DNA of 64,000 nucleotides from Eucalyptus grandis. Its lineage: Eukaryota > Streptophyta > Magnoliopsida > Myrtales > Myrtaceae. Below are positions 10,501-30,080 of this stretch, piece by piece. The notes below the pieces were generated by a model. It was given only the letters and a program-made list of their open reading frames with translations. It ran no database searches and was not told the origin of the DNA. The stretch spans positions 10,416,001 to 10,480,000 of the forward strand of contig NC_052613.1 of NCBI RefSeq assembly GCF_016545825.1. The letters run 5' to 3'. Position 1 is the first letter of the stretch; each line of letters begins with the position of its first letter. The position numbers and the translations under genes were made by a program.

Positions 10501-11589
10501 GACCTATGGACCCTGTTAAAGTGTGCCAATAAATGTAATTTTCTTACAAACAAAAGGAAAAACAGTTTACTCCTTAACAGTCAGTCATAAAATAGGGATG
10601 TCCCTCCCTCAATAGCTATTGCAATTGCAGAGGGAAGGGTGGACCCATCAAACATGGAAGCATTTGATACTCATCAAACTTCTGGATGCCATGTACCTAT
10701 CGACATCATACCAGCTTCACGTCAACTTTGGCAAGATGAGGCTACTGCTTTATCAGCAGAGAAAGACTGCTTCTTCGTCAACATCTCAAATGAATATATG
10801 AAGGCAGACTTTACAGGTGTACTTGCATAATGTGCATCCGTTTATATATTATTGAAATGGTTTTTCATTTGCTTTCCTAATTCAATGAATTATTTACCAT
10901 ATAGGATTGAGCATCTTTAGCCTTTTAAATTACGCATAAAACACATGTTTGTCACTCAAACTTGTCTTGTTGGCTCACAATTGTGATGCAACTTTCACCT
11001 TTGATGACCGTATACTTGGTTTGTGGCATGTACAGCAATGAAGGAGGAGCTCAATTTACAGGAAAGGAAGTTCAGCAATGAAGCAGCTGTGCTTTCGAGA
11101 CTAATGTTGCCGCCAGAAACCTCGGGAGATGTGGGGAGTGTTGCAGTCTCTGAAAGCACGTCTGTAAAAATCCCCAACAACAATCCTTTCAAGATAAGAA
11201 AAGTTGGTAAAATTCACTTGAGTCCAGTGAAGAAAAGCAACGACGAAGTTTCCCTTCTGATAGACGTCGAAGAATTGGATTTGCTAAGTCCAAGTTCCAA
11301 CGAGGTTTCATTAGACATGTCTGAAAAAAACCGTTACATGAAAAGAAAATGGGATCAAATTAGCAATGATCTCAAGGACGGTGACACTGGACATCGTTCT
11401 GTATTGACTGAGGTGGGAAATTCAGGCATCTTCTGCAGTGCATTAGCGTCTCAGGAGAGTGTAACTTCTACTCCTAACTTCAATACTAGTGAGAATAAGC
11501 AAGCTAGACAGACAAAGAAAGTGAAAAGAAGTAACTGCAAGGGATCAGAAAACAGGACAACTATTTTGAATTATTTTTCTCGTGTATGA
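7571..11589 (+). CDS. EXO1: Exonuclease 1 (5'-3' DNA exonuclease / flap nuclease)
   Basis: Twelve exons: 7571-7648, 7734-7770, 7871-8045, 8167-8245, 8956-9000, 9135-9284, 9401-9515, 9810-9910, 10127-10224, 10318-10410, 10596-10816, 11036-11589. Joined they give 581 aa with GT-AG borders and no stops. The N domain (residues 1-99) starts MGIKDLLRF and holds D30 ([12 protein letters not shown]) and D81 (VVFDGG). The I domain has VAPYEADAQ (E153, D155) and ITEDSDL (D178, D180). The H3TH region has [15 protein letters not shown] (D235). These match the metal-binding acids of XPG/FEN nucleases. The nuclear enzyme resects 5' ends in mismatch repair and recombination. The tail is short and ends [10 protein letters not shown], a degenerate PCNA-binding motif after a basic KKVKR patch. 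The copy looks functional. Its neighbour, the beta-glucosidase, is convergent. Confidence 0.93.
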
Positions 11590-12705
11590 TACGTTAAAAT
11601 CTTTTTTTCCCCAATTGAGCTATTTTGATATGAGGCTTTTAAGTAAATTTTTTGTTTCACTTACATACTCATGAATCCTTTAGCAGAATAGATCAGAGCC
11701 ATTACCGATAGATCAAAATTAATCTAGAAGCCAGAATTGTCTGTATAAAGGAATGAAATTGCTGCTGATTTTCAGTTAACTTTATAATTTTGATCCTGTT
11801 AAAAGTATACTCTTCTTGATTCCTTTTCGACTGTAAGTATGTCCAAGCGGATCATCAGAATCACGAGTAGCATTCATGAGTTTGAAACTATCCCACAAAT
11901 TCTCTGCCCAATGGCATCACTCGGTGAGTGTTAACTTGGTGATGGACTGATAAGTAAATGCAAGTCATTTGCTCATCCTGATTACTTGGTAACCTGTGCG
12001 TTGAAAAGTAGAGTCAACTCTTGAACTGGTGCACATTTACATCAAGAGTTGGCTGTTCATCTCTTTTCTTCTGATATGATTTTCAGGTACTTTTTGCCAT
12101 TTTGAGAATCTAGAGAAGGCAGATGTTTCTGTGAGCACAATGTTAAAGATTCCAAGGCCTCTCGCAATTAGCTTTTACTAGACAGCATGAATGAAAACTG
12201 AACATGGCATTTGGCATGCGTACAACAAATTTGAGCTGTTTACGATAGCCACCCAGAAGATTTGCCTCTGCATTTCCTTGAGCTATAGCATAATGTTCAA
12301 GGAAATCGACTGTTCTTGTGCAGTGCAGTAGCAGGATCCTTCAACCGAATTTTGTATTTGGTCTTTCCTGGGTTCGGAATTCTATAGGACATTTGTAGTG
12401 TTCCTACTTTTCCAAATTTATGTTTATCAGCAGAGTAACTAGAGTGACTCTACAAGCGATTCTCGACTCATAACCTTGCAAATTATAGCATTGTCATGCA
12501 ACACCATTTCTTTTATTACATTGACCCGCCTTAAGGTCAAATTCGTCAGCACCCTCTTTTTACCAAAAGAAGGCAAAACATAGAACCTGAGAACGAAGAA
12601 AACAGCAGAACCTCACCATTCATGATGACAGGCACTTCATGATTGACATCAATTATTCTTTTCTGAATTCTAAACCAAGGAAAACAGCTTCATCTTTGGG
12701 TCACC
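11590..12705. other. Convergent intergenic region; start of duplicated block A
   Basis: 3' flanks of EXO1 (+) and beta-glucosidase A (-). From about 11,650 the sequence aligns with 33,405 onward, sharing CTCATGAATCCT, TTGATTCCTTKTC and a GTGAGTGTTAACTTGG-like segment. The left edge of the tandem duplication therefore falls within about 70 bp after the EXO1 stop codon. No gene is seen. Confidence 0.7.
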
Positions 12706-19260
<6,555 letters not shown>

Positions 19261-22200
19261 GATGGTGTAAAAAATCTTGAAAGTTAGCCTCTCCACATCA
19301 TCTGATCATTCTCTGTCTTCGCACAATACAAGAAGAAAATCTTAAACAATAAATGCGTTCCTGCTTATGGGTGAGTAATCCAGAACAATAAGTGCGTTCC
19401 TCCTTTGGGTGAGTAATCCAGAACAATAAATGCGGGCCCCTCGTGAACGGGAATCCAGAATGGCGGGTCCCTGTCATGGTACAAAAGTCGTAAGATGCTT
19501 TGAGTGGAACCGGACAGGGCTGAGAAGACAATCAACCTTATCTCATTTTATTTACCTTGCGGTGATGAGGTTCGTTATGGACCATCAAACGGCCGACACG
19601 CGGAGCCATCAAAGACGAGAACGTTTATGTTTTTGAGGTTTAAGTTGCACATGAACCGACGGGCATGGAAAAGGAATTAGCAAAGTGAGAACACCTAATT
19701 CGTGACTCATAATGCTTTGCTCGTGCTTGACTTGATTTGTACTGTTACGAACATATTTCATGGACCGGAAATTTACGTACCTAATGCTGTTATGAAAAGA
19801 CAAATTTTAGAAAAGGACGATATGATGTTGGTTGTAACGATCATAGTTGAGGAATTGATTAGGGTTTTCGGAGGAATTTCAACTTAGGAATTGGATGTTG
19901 TCCGTTTGCAATCTCATTAACTAAGTGCACATTGCTTCAAGTTAGTACTAGCTACATAGGTCAAGAGCCTAAAATAATTGACTCATGGAACGTGTGAGCT
20001 GTTCCATAAGTCTCCAAGTAGCTGGTAGTGACTGTTATGTTTGATTGTTGAACTACCTTCTCCGCACATCTAATGTATTTCGTGAGGGTTCAATAAGGTA
20101 TCTTCTTCGACCAAAAAAAGAAAAAAAGGTATCTTCAATCTTTTTCCATTTTCTCCTTGACAAAAGACCGACCTAGCATATGGGAATTTGCATAAGCAAA
20201 AGACAAAAGAGAAAGGCTAAACGAACTGACATTGATTTATAAGATTATTATATGAATTCAATACTATATTATAAGTGAATAATTAGGAAGCGGGCCATAT
20301 TCAGTGGCAGGGACAAACACATTATCTTCCCATGATCGCACGACGTGTTCTCTCCTCAAGGCAAAAGACCTGTTTCTTGTCAGTCTTTCAGTCAATGATG
20401 GAGTGCTCTTTCATGAGCCCAAAGTCTTCCAAGTTGATCATGCGCCTGAAATTTAGCCCCTCCACGCCCCAGCATGATTGCAGAAGCATAAACGTCTTTC
20501 TCAGCTCCTTTGTCTCTATGTCCTGTCCCACGTGAAATTCAACTGAAAAGTTTGAATGGGCCTGACAAGAAGAGCACGAGATTCCATGGAATTGCCCATT
20601 TTCGAGCTCTATCCAATCCATGCCGACATGTGTGTGGACCGTTTGGTGTTGATGTATTATTGGCTCCTTTCGCAATAATTTAAATTTTAAGAGAAAACTG
20701 TTCGTATAAAGCATCCGGAAAACAAGAGTTCAAATGCTGTGACACGCCGTATTCTATCTGTTTTCTTGTTGCCCCCCATCTATTTCGTTAATTTGATTTC
20801 GTCTATATCATGTCTTGCGCGCGGCAAGGAAGGGCTTACATGCGATGGAGAGTGCCGAGCAATCTACCGTCCCTCCTCCTCCTCTCCCCTCTTCCCCTTC
20901 TTCTAATAGCTTAAATTTTTACGAGAAAAAAAAGACCCGTCCGATGATGTTCTCGGGTGGCCGAAAAGCATGACAAAAAGGGGACCAGAATTGCTGAGGC
21001 GGTTTAGTAGATACTATTGGGCTTTTAACGTGAGGATTCGTCATGCTTTATATGGTTTAATCAGCACGTTACATTTTGAGGAGACATGTACTAAAAATTG
21101 TGATCAAGGTGAGGGAGTGGGACCGATTTGGGAAATGCATATGCAGCTATGTGGAGATGGGTTTCATGTTATCCACATGCATTTGCGATCAAGATATTTC
21201 CTTTATTTTCGTATATCATTTATATGTAGGAAGTTTTCCATCTATACTTTTTATATATGGCTGATTGATTCTAATTGATTATCTTGCTCTTTGTAAACAT
21301 GCGGTCTTTCTTCACCTATTGATTTAAATTTTTTGATTAGATTTTTCTTATAGGATATTATAGCCTCCAGATTTCCAGTTTGTCAAATTTCACGTGTCAC
21401 TCATAAAGGGATTTGCACATGAGGGAGGGTGATGAATTGTCCAACGTCGCATGATTGTGGGGTTAATGTGCTCTCTGTACACATGTAATCTTCCTTAACT
21501 TATAGGCTTAGACCTTCTAGCAATCTCCATCCACTAGGATTGAATTTCATTAAACAAAAATATGAGAGTTAACGAGTTATTATCTTCTTGGCAAGGTGAT
21601 AAGGGTAAAATTGGCACTTTGTAATTTCTGCTTTTGATTGAAAATCCAAGAATGTGCGGACAAATAGTCAATAAGAATATTCCTATAAAGTGATAAAGAA
21701 TAATATCTCACATCCACTTGTTGACCAATAAAAGAAACAAAGGATAGATAGAAACAAGAGATTTGAACTATCATTAATTACATATCATAGCTAGAGAAAT
21801 CAAATTGGTGAGTCGAGTTAGGTCGAAAATGGTCCAATCTAAATTGACCAATTTATAATGAACTATACCCGACCCGACCATCTACCAAAATACTTCAATA
21901 TTTAATCCAACTTATAAAAATCCATATCCACCTAGTTATCCCCCTTTAAGTTCTTCACGTATATGTTATTTGGACCGCTATTTTGACCATATAATACTAA
22001 AGAATTGGCTTTTAACATTGCATGGAATTTTCAAATTTTACATTGATTAATAAGAAAGTTAGTACTTGATAGTGAATTTATAAAATTGCAGTAACAAATA
22101 ATTGGGAGGTTTTGAATATCTAATTAAATGATACGTAAGATATTGAAAAAGATGATTTATGTAGACCATGAATTGCAATGACAAGAATTAAAATTATAAT

Positions 22201-23081
22201 CTTACATGAAAATAAGAATGCCAAACGCAACTAAGGAATTATATATTATAATAAAGAAAAGTCTTCATGGGCCCATCTTTTGAGCCCACCAAGACTTTTT
22301 TTGTACTTGGAACATTCCGATGAGTCCATTATTTTCTTTTAGTGGGTGAATAGAGAGTCACAAAATAAGGTTAGGTTTGGATAAATTGTGAATCCATTTA
22401 ACAATCATATATTTTTGAGCTTTGCCATTTGAAACTCATTGATAATCCATTTACCGAACATAATAACCTATACAATGACTTAGCCCATTAAACATTACAA
22501 TGACTTAGCCCATTAAACATTACAATGACTTAACCCATTAAACATAAGTTAAGAAATGGTTCCATGACCCATTTTGACAAGTCTAATTATAATTTAACAA
22601 TTTTGATTCACTGTTCCTGTATTCTTCCCTCAAAGAAGTTACCAATTACGGGGTAGCAACTAAAGTAAAAACATTTATTCAGTCACACTTTTTAAACTAT
22701 CAAATTGATATCTACCCACAAAAGGATGAACGAGAAGTTCATGTAACATATAAATTCATTTTGAGGTAGGAACAACAACAACAATTAAGAGATTCTCCGC
22801 ATCTCCCTTGATTGTGAATCAAGGAAGCAAGAGAAATATTGAGAATCTTTTAACTGATGTAACGTTTTCCAAAAATGACAATTATTAGCAACGTATTACA
22901 ATGTCAATTACAATCATGTAAGATCAATAAGATATGCACAATCGAGCGACATACATGCACAATTAAAAGAGATATAGAGAACTCAGGAAAACAAAAAGAA
23001 TCTCCTAATTACTTCTGGCAATAACAATCCTCAAATCATGTCATCTCCGATTGAGTCTTGTCCATCAAACAACTGGCTTCT
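19261..23081. other. BGLU-A upstream region / BGLU-LPR spacer A
   Basis: 19,261-21,125 aligns in pieces with copy B (39,540-41,646 and 51,327-51,900) and so predates the duplication. About 21,130-22,760 is an extra A+T-rich segment with no counterpart in B, either an insertion in A or a loss in B. Homology appears to resume near 22,765 (GAGATTCTCC...) against 51,970. A 108-codon open frame at 20,388-20,714 (-) is not preserved in B and is not called as a gene. Confidence 0.55.
22472..22545. repeat. 25-bp tandem repeat, three units
   Basis: ACAATGACTTAGCCCATTAAACATT occurs at about 22,472, 22,497 and 22,522 with one substitution in the last unit. It lies in the segment present only in copy A. 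Confidence 0.85.
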
Positions 23082-25206
23082 TCAAGCGACTAGCTTCAAT
23101 GGACGGATCATCGCGTTATCTTCATGATCAAGAATCTGCATCACCATTCCGACACAATGCATTTAGTTTTTCTCTACGTCGACATACACTTCCGATTATG
23201 TTTTATCAAAATAAGGCAAGTGGCGAGGAAAAAGTTGTGTCCGAGTCTTACGTGACAATGATACACGTAGTTAGGTTCCGTGGTGGCGTCGAACGGATAG
23301 GGCGCATCGTTGTCGATCAAGTTGAACTTGACCACGATCGTCGTTTGGTACCTAGGCTCCATCTTCACTACGTTCTTCCATGTCTTCTCGTACGAAGGTA
23401 TCTTGAGCGACTTTCCCTTTGCATGGCCCGTCACGTTGCACGCGACCGCGTCGTTCTTCTCGGTCATGCACGACTTGAAACTTTCCAGATCCAACAGTTG
23501 TCGCCCTTTGATGGCATGAAACGTCGCGAGATGAATGTGCAGCGGGTGGTTGTCCTCCGTCAAGTTAATCACCTCCCACGTCTCGGTGCTACCGGTTTTC
23601 GGAGTCTCGGTCGCCGGATCTGTCAGTCTCTTCCCGTTGATATACAAATGGGTGGGATCTCCGGTCGCGCTCTCATATTCATACAGCACTATGTACCTAT
23701 GCAAGGATTAAGCAAATTGCTATTGATCTTTCCGCGTGTTAAGAATTAAATGCATCCGATCCATGCATCGACATTCATTACAATTTAAGCGAATACCTCT
23801 TAACAGTTGGTTTTTGGGTCGTCGAGTAGACCTTCAAAGATGGTGGCACACGGGATCTGTCTGGCGGGTTAGGGCTTCCAGACAATACCACGAACTTCAT
23901 TACCTCCCCATTCAGCTTGTCAACAGAGCTGCCACCGGGATAAGGGTATGGAGCGCCGTTCTTGAGCATTACTTCTTTCGCTTCTGTCGTGGAGAAGTCG
24001 ATGATGACGTCGGCAGTTTCCGATGGAGCTAAGAGAAACGATTTGGTGATCACTGGCGAGGGCAAATAGGATGCATCGGAGGCGACCATGATGAATGACA
24101 AGCCCGTGGTCAATGAGAATTTGTAGTAGCGCGCGTTGGAGGAGTTGATTATGCGGAATCTGTATTTCCTACGTTGGACCTTGAGGTAGGGCCAAGCTTT
24201 GCCGTTGACTATGATGGTGTCGCCGAAGTACTCCGGCTGCCACTGCGGGTGTATGTTAGGGTTGTCGCCGGTGGAGTTCATGTACAACGATCCGTCCTTG
24301 GTGAAACTCCGGTCAAACACCATCAGATGGTGGTCGAAATCAGGCCCCGACGGGAGATCAAGCTCCGCCTCCAACGCCGGATCACGTATCACATAAGCGC
24401 CGATCAGACCGGCTAGGAGGCTGACCCGTGTCAGGCCGAGCGTGTGATCGTGGTACCAAAGGTTTCCGGCATGTTGCACGTTGGGATATGCGTAGGTCTT
24501 GCGAGTCCACTTCGGACCGGTCTCGTGAAAACCCGAGGTGAACCACGCGAAAGCGTTGCCGTCTGAGTCCGGCGGGTGGACGCCACCGTGAAGGTGGACG
24601 ACCGTCGGGACGCCGCCGTGCTTGGGGATGGCCGTGGGGACGGTTGGGTCCCACGGGAGGATGTGGGATCGGGGGAGGAAATTGAGCCACGTCACCGAAG
24701 TGGGGACGCCTTGACGTGCTTCGATGGTTGGACCGGGCACGGTGGCAGCGGCAGCTGATGTACCATAGGTGAAGACAGTAGTGGCCGGTAAATCTCGATG
24801 GAATTTCTGTAGAGAAGACATGAAAATCATAAAAATACATAAGTTACTGTATGATCTATTCAATATCTATATATAAAATCGATTAAGACAATAATAATAT
24901 AACTGAGGCTTCGGATGTTATTAATCTAAAAATTTGTTTTGTTGCTGATAAAAAGAAAATAAAGCTCACCCATTTCTTCTCGTACATGCCAATGGTGAGA
25001 TTTCCAGGAAGGAGCAAACCTTCACGCCTGGAGTAACCGTAGAGCCTCGGCATTTGGGGGAGTTCGTCGACGAACGTGTCCAGTGAAGCCGCTATCTTAT
25101 AAAGGGCCGCCTCTGTGACAGGCGGTGGCGGGGCTTTGTCCTCCGACGTACCCTGACTTACGAAGCTCGCAACAGACACCAACGTGAGCAGTACCTTGAT
25201 CTCCAT
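23082..25206 (-). CDS. Multicopper ferroxidase LPR1-like, copy A
   Basis: Four coding exons on the minus strand: 25206-24970, 24806-23797, 23696-23252, 23135-23082, giving 581 aa. An N-terminal signal peptide ([18 protein letters not shown]) precedes three cupredoxin domains. Copper ligands are all present: VVHLHGG (H150, H152), [15 protein letters not shown], and the C-terminal [13 protein letters not shown] block with T1 cysteine C563, which is split by the last intron right after HCH. LPR1/LPR2 of Arabidopsis are cell-wall or ER ferroxidases that oxidise Fe(II) and mediate root growth arrest under low phosphate; the bacterial relatives are CotA and bilirubin oxidase. Length equals my recollection of the Arabidopsis protein. 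It has one intron (23,796-23,697) that copy B lacks. Confidence 0.92.
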
Positions 25207-25227
25207 TCTTCACCGATCTTCGTCTAC

Positions 25228-25963
25228 ACTGAAAAAAGGATTAAAGTAAGAAGATTAGAGCCGCACACATTGTGATGATACATGCCAGTTCTCCATTTTC
25301 AATCTTTTCCCAGCCCCGATCCGTCTATGGACATGCATGACATCTTGGCTCAATCTCTACCAGATATATCGAACATTAATCAATCCGGTCATTAACTAGT
25401 TAAGTTGCTGATGAAACCTCGATAGGCTTATGTTTTCCTTCAACCATCCTTCTGGATGGTGGGCTGTACAGTCAGCGACATCATCGTCGTTACGTTTAGT
25501 CAATTTCAGATGTGAGTGGTGCCCACAACTTGTAACATGCAAATCAGAGGGCTGTTGGAGGAAATTATCGCTAAAAGTAGACAGAGGGCAAGGCTACCAT
25601 GCTCCGATTGGCGATAAACTCAAACCCCAACTATAGAAACCAAAACTTTAGTCATACTTTATATAGGTTATTGAACTGAACCGACCCAGCCCCACCCGTA
25701 TGACACCCCTGGCCATAGTTGCACTCGGAGAATAGAGCAAGATCGATATCGACCTAAGTTGGCGAGTCCAATATATGAACTTGTAATAAAAAAATAACTC
25801 ACCCTATATAACCGTAAGAAGAGAACCCTTTTGAGAATGAGTGCAAATATGCAAATGATATGAAGAGAGGAGAGAGAGAAAGAGAAAGAGACGAGAGAAA
25901 TTGCGAGGGTGGGGTGATCAGAAGTGGTGAATTGGAGGACTCCAACTCCCGCGTCGATTTATA
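25228..25963 (-). promoter_or_regulatory. LPR-A promoter and 5'-UTR intron
   Basis: TATAAAT at 25,963-25,957 (minus). A probable leader exon ends at 25,803 with donor AGG/GTGAGT, and the acceptor TTTTTTCAG lies at 25,229, leaving a 21-nt leader before the ATG at 25,206. The 574-nt leader intron has a counterpart in copy B (346 nt), so the arrangement predates the duplication. The transcription start is inferred, not seen. Confidence 0.6.
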
Positions 25964-27306
25964 CTCTTGGAAAGCCACTGATTTTTGCAATCCTTGGTTA
26001 GACGTGATCAATCGATATTAACCAAAACGCGTGAGCGAGCAGCTTACGTTCGATCCCCAATGGGTATTCTTCCCTTTCGATTAGATCAATAAGCACTTGA
26101 GTAGTTTCCACTGATTCAATTGGTCACATTATAAAAGCTAGGGTTTCGCGCGTGGTTGGGAAGCAACTCGATTATAATAAGATCGAGCGTTCTGCGAGCA
26201 TACGCCATTCGGCACTTGCCATTCCCAGCGTGCCGTGATGTTGAGAGGCCAGCTCAAGCACAGGAAGAGATCTAAGGAAAGTGCAAAGGAAATTAGCAAT
26301 TAATAATTGGTTGATTTAATTAATTTGGTGAGTTCTTTTATAAATATATATGAGCAAGCTGGCACGACGTTCTATCCTAATTCCCACTTGATCATCGGAT
26401 GAGAGTCCATTTTGACATTCTAAATTCCAACTAATTAAGAGTTTTGAAAAATTGTGGGTTTTTGAATAACTTAGTCTTGAGGGGGCTGGTGACCTTCCAA
26501 CTTCTTCTTCACACTGTTTTTTTTTTTTTTAACTCTCCTGGTGGGTTTCTGCATCGTCAAACCGCTCTTGAATCATTGAATCTGACATTGTACCAATCAC
26601 GTTGCTTGGACTGCAGAAAATGGGAGAAGAAAAAGAAATGTTGGGGAAGCAACAATGGCGTGTGGTCGACTACTGCCCTGAATTAATTTAGGATATATTG
26701 TTAGAGTAATTAGATATTAAATTACACTTAGCATCTAGAATAATTGGTAGTGATATCACAAAATCTTATATGATATCATATGTATGACTTTGGAGCTTCT
26801 CTACAAGGAGAGAGCTCATCTAGAAAAACCACAAAAACCTTCCATCTGGAGGAGGGGAGTTTCGAACTCCACACCTCGCCATTCCCATATGTGTATGGAC
26901 ATTCAACTAATTTTTGGGCTCCTAGCCTGTTATTGACTTACCATTCATCTTTGTTTTCTTGATTTTTCCATAAAGATGTATTCTTGATTAAATGGTGGAG
27001 CACGATTGAATTTTCTTGATGAAGCCATAAGGTTCTGTAACTTTTAACTTTTAATTTAACACATTCATTTTGATTCCAAGGCCTAGTCCAAATCTTGTGT
27101 ATAACAATTCAAAGCTGAAGCAATATGAAGGCACGTACTTCTTCACCAATTCTAGCTTACAATTTATTTTTATATTTATTAGGACGTAAAATAGGAGGAT
27201 GCACGGACCTCAATTGCCCGGTGTGGGCGGGACAGCGAGTGGAAATCGCTGTCACCTGATTTAGATTAGTCGACTTTTTAAAAAAAGCCTCGAACATTTC
27301 ATTATT

Positions 27307-27310
<4 letters not shown>
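25964..27310. other. Intergenic; possible SINE-like debris
   Basis: No gene. At about 26,694-26,900 is a segment with ATTAGATATTAAATTACACT and, on the minus strand, GAGTTCGAAACTCCCC, which resembles a Pol III B-box. Related phrasing recurs near 39,755-39,900 and 61,460-61,660, so a dispersed short repeat family is likely, but no A-box, tail or target duplication could be fixed. Confidence 0.35.

Positions 27311-27350
<40 letters not shown>
27311..27350. repeat. (GA)20 microsatellite
   Basis: Forty bases of perfect GA dinucleotide repeat. Confidence 0.97.
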
Positions 27351-27352
<2 letters not shown>

Positions 27353-27466
27353 CAATGTCTTTTAACCAATAACAAGTAGGTTATACTTTTCTAACAAATG
27401 CTTTCTATTCGACCCCACGCCGCCCCCAAAAAAAAAATTGCTTTTCCGAGGAAATTAGATTAGGGG

Positions 27467-28205
27467 TGAGCACGGTAGTATTCAAAACAACCAGAGAAAA
27501 TGATCCAAAAAGTCATAAATCTATCATACAACAATAAATTTAATCTTAAAATTTTCAATTGTATCAATTTAGTTCTCAACCCTTTGATGATTTGTCAATT
27601 TATTTCTCAACCTTTTAATAATTTGCCAATTTAATTATTTTGGTAAAATTTTGGCTAATGTGGTTGTCTAATCAGCGCTAACCATTCTATGTGGCATTGA
27701 TCGAAATGGATGTGGACAACTTTTCTATTTTTTTTTTTTTTCTGATTTTTTATTATACTTTTAATAATTTTTGCATTTTCATTTCTTTCCTTTTTTTTTC
27801 TTTGTCCTCTAGCCAGTGAAGGATAGCCTTGTCCACCTTTGGCAAGGCTCAACCTTGCCAACATTTGGTGAAGCTAATGAGGTTGACCTTGCCTTGTCAT
27901 TGGTGATGCTCACCTTAACCCTCACCAAATCCGACAAGGGCGAGCCTTGTTGTCATTGACTCACTAGCTGAGGTCGACCTTGCCTTGAGCTTGGCAAGGT
28001 TTGACCCTCGCTTGAGGCTAGTGAGATCAACCTCCTAGCCTTTGGGGAAGCCGATGAGGCCTTGCCAGATTTGGTGAGATCAACTTGGCCAGCCTAGCAA
28101 GGGTAAGTCTTGCTGAAGCTTGACTTTGCCGTTGTTGGGCATGATTAGGTGGCAAGGTCAACCCTCGCTTGAGGCGAGGAAGGCCGGCCTCGTCCAATGA
28201 CTAAT
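27467..28205. mobile_element. Degraded TIR element with GC-rich cargo
   Basis: TAGGGGTGAGCA at about 27,467 is the same terminus as the hAT element at 57,701. From about 27,492 the sequence AAAAAGTCATAAATCTAT matches the terminal region of the TIR element at 43,272. It then reads ATTTAGTTCTCAACCCTTT and, after a T/A-rich part, a block of GCAAGGC/GACCTTGCC repeats (27,815-28,190) like those at 47,330-47,890. No matching right terminus is found, so this is a fragment, perhaps a composite of two elements. Confidence 0.55.
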
Positions 28206-30075
28206 GCAAATATATATTATGTCATTCTAAGCTTATGATATCTTGAATAGAGAATGTATGTCGCGATGTACATGATGTTTTTTATGAACTGTAAGTGTGT
28301 ACGTAATTAAACTATTCATTATATACTTTGACAATATCAGTTTTCACGCATTCAAAGTCTATAATAAACTATCTCTAAGTTCTCTTGTAGAAACGGCCAT
28401 GTACTCATTGATGATGTCTGACTATATCAACTTGCTTGCCAATACTAATACTTAACTTTAAGCTTATATTGTTGCAAGCAACCCTTATTCATATTTTTTT
28501 AAATCAATGATTTTGTTATTTGTGTGGAAGGTTTTGTCATTATCAAAAAGGGAGAAACTATCGAGAAAACCTCATAATATATTTTGAAGATTGACAAAAC
28601 TATTTATAATACATTGATACTTTGATATATGCACAAAGTTGTTTTGTTTCAAGTAATGTTTGTGTAAAAAAGAACTTTGAGATGATGAGGAAAAAGATTC
28701 GAAATTGTTGGAAAGACCTATGTGAACAAGTTTAGAAGAAGGGAAAGTTCATAAAGACTTGGAGATACCAATGTGAACAATCTATAAGATCTATATCACT
28801 ATTATACTTGAAGTGCATAATAAGAAGTGGTATGATATAATCAAAATCTAATATAAGTAGAAGACTAGTCATAGTTTGATATTATCAAATAACTGGGAAG
28901 TTTGATATAATCGAAATTGCTGATATAAGCAGAATATCTACATTACTTGCGACAACAACTTTGACACATGGCTTAAGATTATTATTTCGAGATATGTCAT
29001 TTTATCCACTGACAGCTTGTGATATGGTATGGATTTCTACTATAGAAGATTTAGATTGACCAAGATTATTTAATTATGTGAGATATCTCGATTGGTTTAT
29101 AATCATCCCAAAGGCATGATACTTTCCACATTCAAACTACTCTACTTCTAAATACTAAGATTTGATTGTATGGGCAATCAAATCTATGGTAATTCTAATT
29201 GAGCGACTTAAATGGCTAATTGATCTTCTCAATAACTATCGAACAATTTGATTGGAGATTGGTCCTCTTGAAAATTGTTCAAGGGGAAGGTTGGATGTTG
29301 AGGAGTATAAAAGAAGATCAATGTGCCTAAGAGAGATTGATCAAGCATTCAAAATATCCAAATTTAGAGAAAGCTTTACACTTTACATTTTCCTTCTAAG
29401 AGCATTTACATTTTAATTTATCGAGAAGTGTTGATAGTGTTGTAGTTTGGACTTAGGTGTGAGATAGTGAGTCCTATTAGCTTGAATAAAAGTAGTATTG
29501 GCTTTGAGAAAAAGTGCTTGAGTATAAGTGGCACATTCTTCTGTAATTTCTCCAAGATTACTAGTGGAATCTAGTCAATAAGTAGTTAATGTGGGAGAGT
29601 AGATGTAAGCTCACATTAAGTGAAACCACTATAACCCTATATGCATCATTATCTATCTCCTTGCTCATATTCATTTATTGCTTGATGATGTACTAAACTA
29701 TATTGCTTGATATAACCAATTGCTTTTATATCAATTCTCTTCATTGCTCAATCACACTTATATTTAACTTAACGCTTTTAATTCCACATTTTTTTTTTAA
29801 TATTAAAGTTTCTTAGATTCACCTATTAACCCTCTTTAGGTGATAATATTAGCCAACATCATATTGTTGTCATGGGTAGGGTAGTAACCTCACTTGTATT
29901 AATAGTCCTTCGTTATATCAAGGTTCCTGGTGATATTAGACTTTAGCTTATATCAGGCTCCCACTTATGTCTGGCGTCTACTAATATTAGACTCCGATTA
30001 TATCAGACTTCTTGGTTATATCTAATTGCTTCTCATCAGGCACTTTGACTATGGTGGTGATGTGGATCCTATAGA
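28206..30075. other. A+T-rich, probably retrotransposon-derived, no gene
   Basis: Phrases such as GATATAATCAAAAT / GATATAATCGAAAT near 28,830-28,920 and ATATCAGRCT near 29,950-30,010 recur within the segment. No coding frame survives. The style is that of an old LTR or untranslated leader interrupted by the solo LTR that follows, but I could not find matching ends. Confidence 0.35.
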
Positions 30076-30080
30076 CTGTT

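Noticed and set aside
20388..20714. 108-codon minus-strand frame in the BGLU-LPR spacer
   Set aside because: The aligned sequence in block B is split by the copia insertion and does not keep the frame.
23051..23749. Long plus-strand open frame (232 codons)
   Set aside because: It is the antisense of LPR-A exons 3 and 4, which carry unmistakable copper-oxidase motifs.
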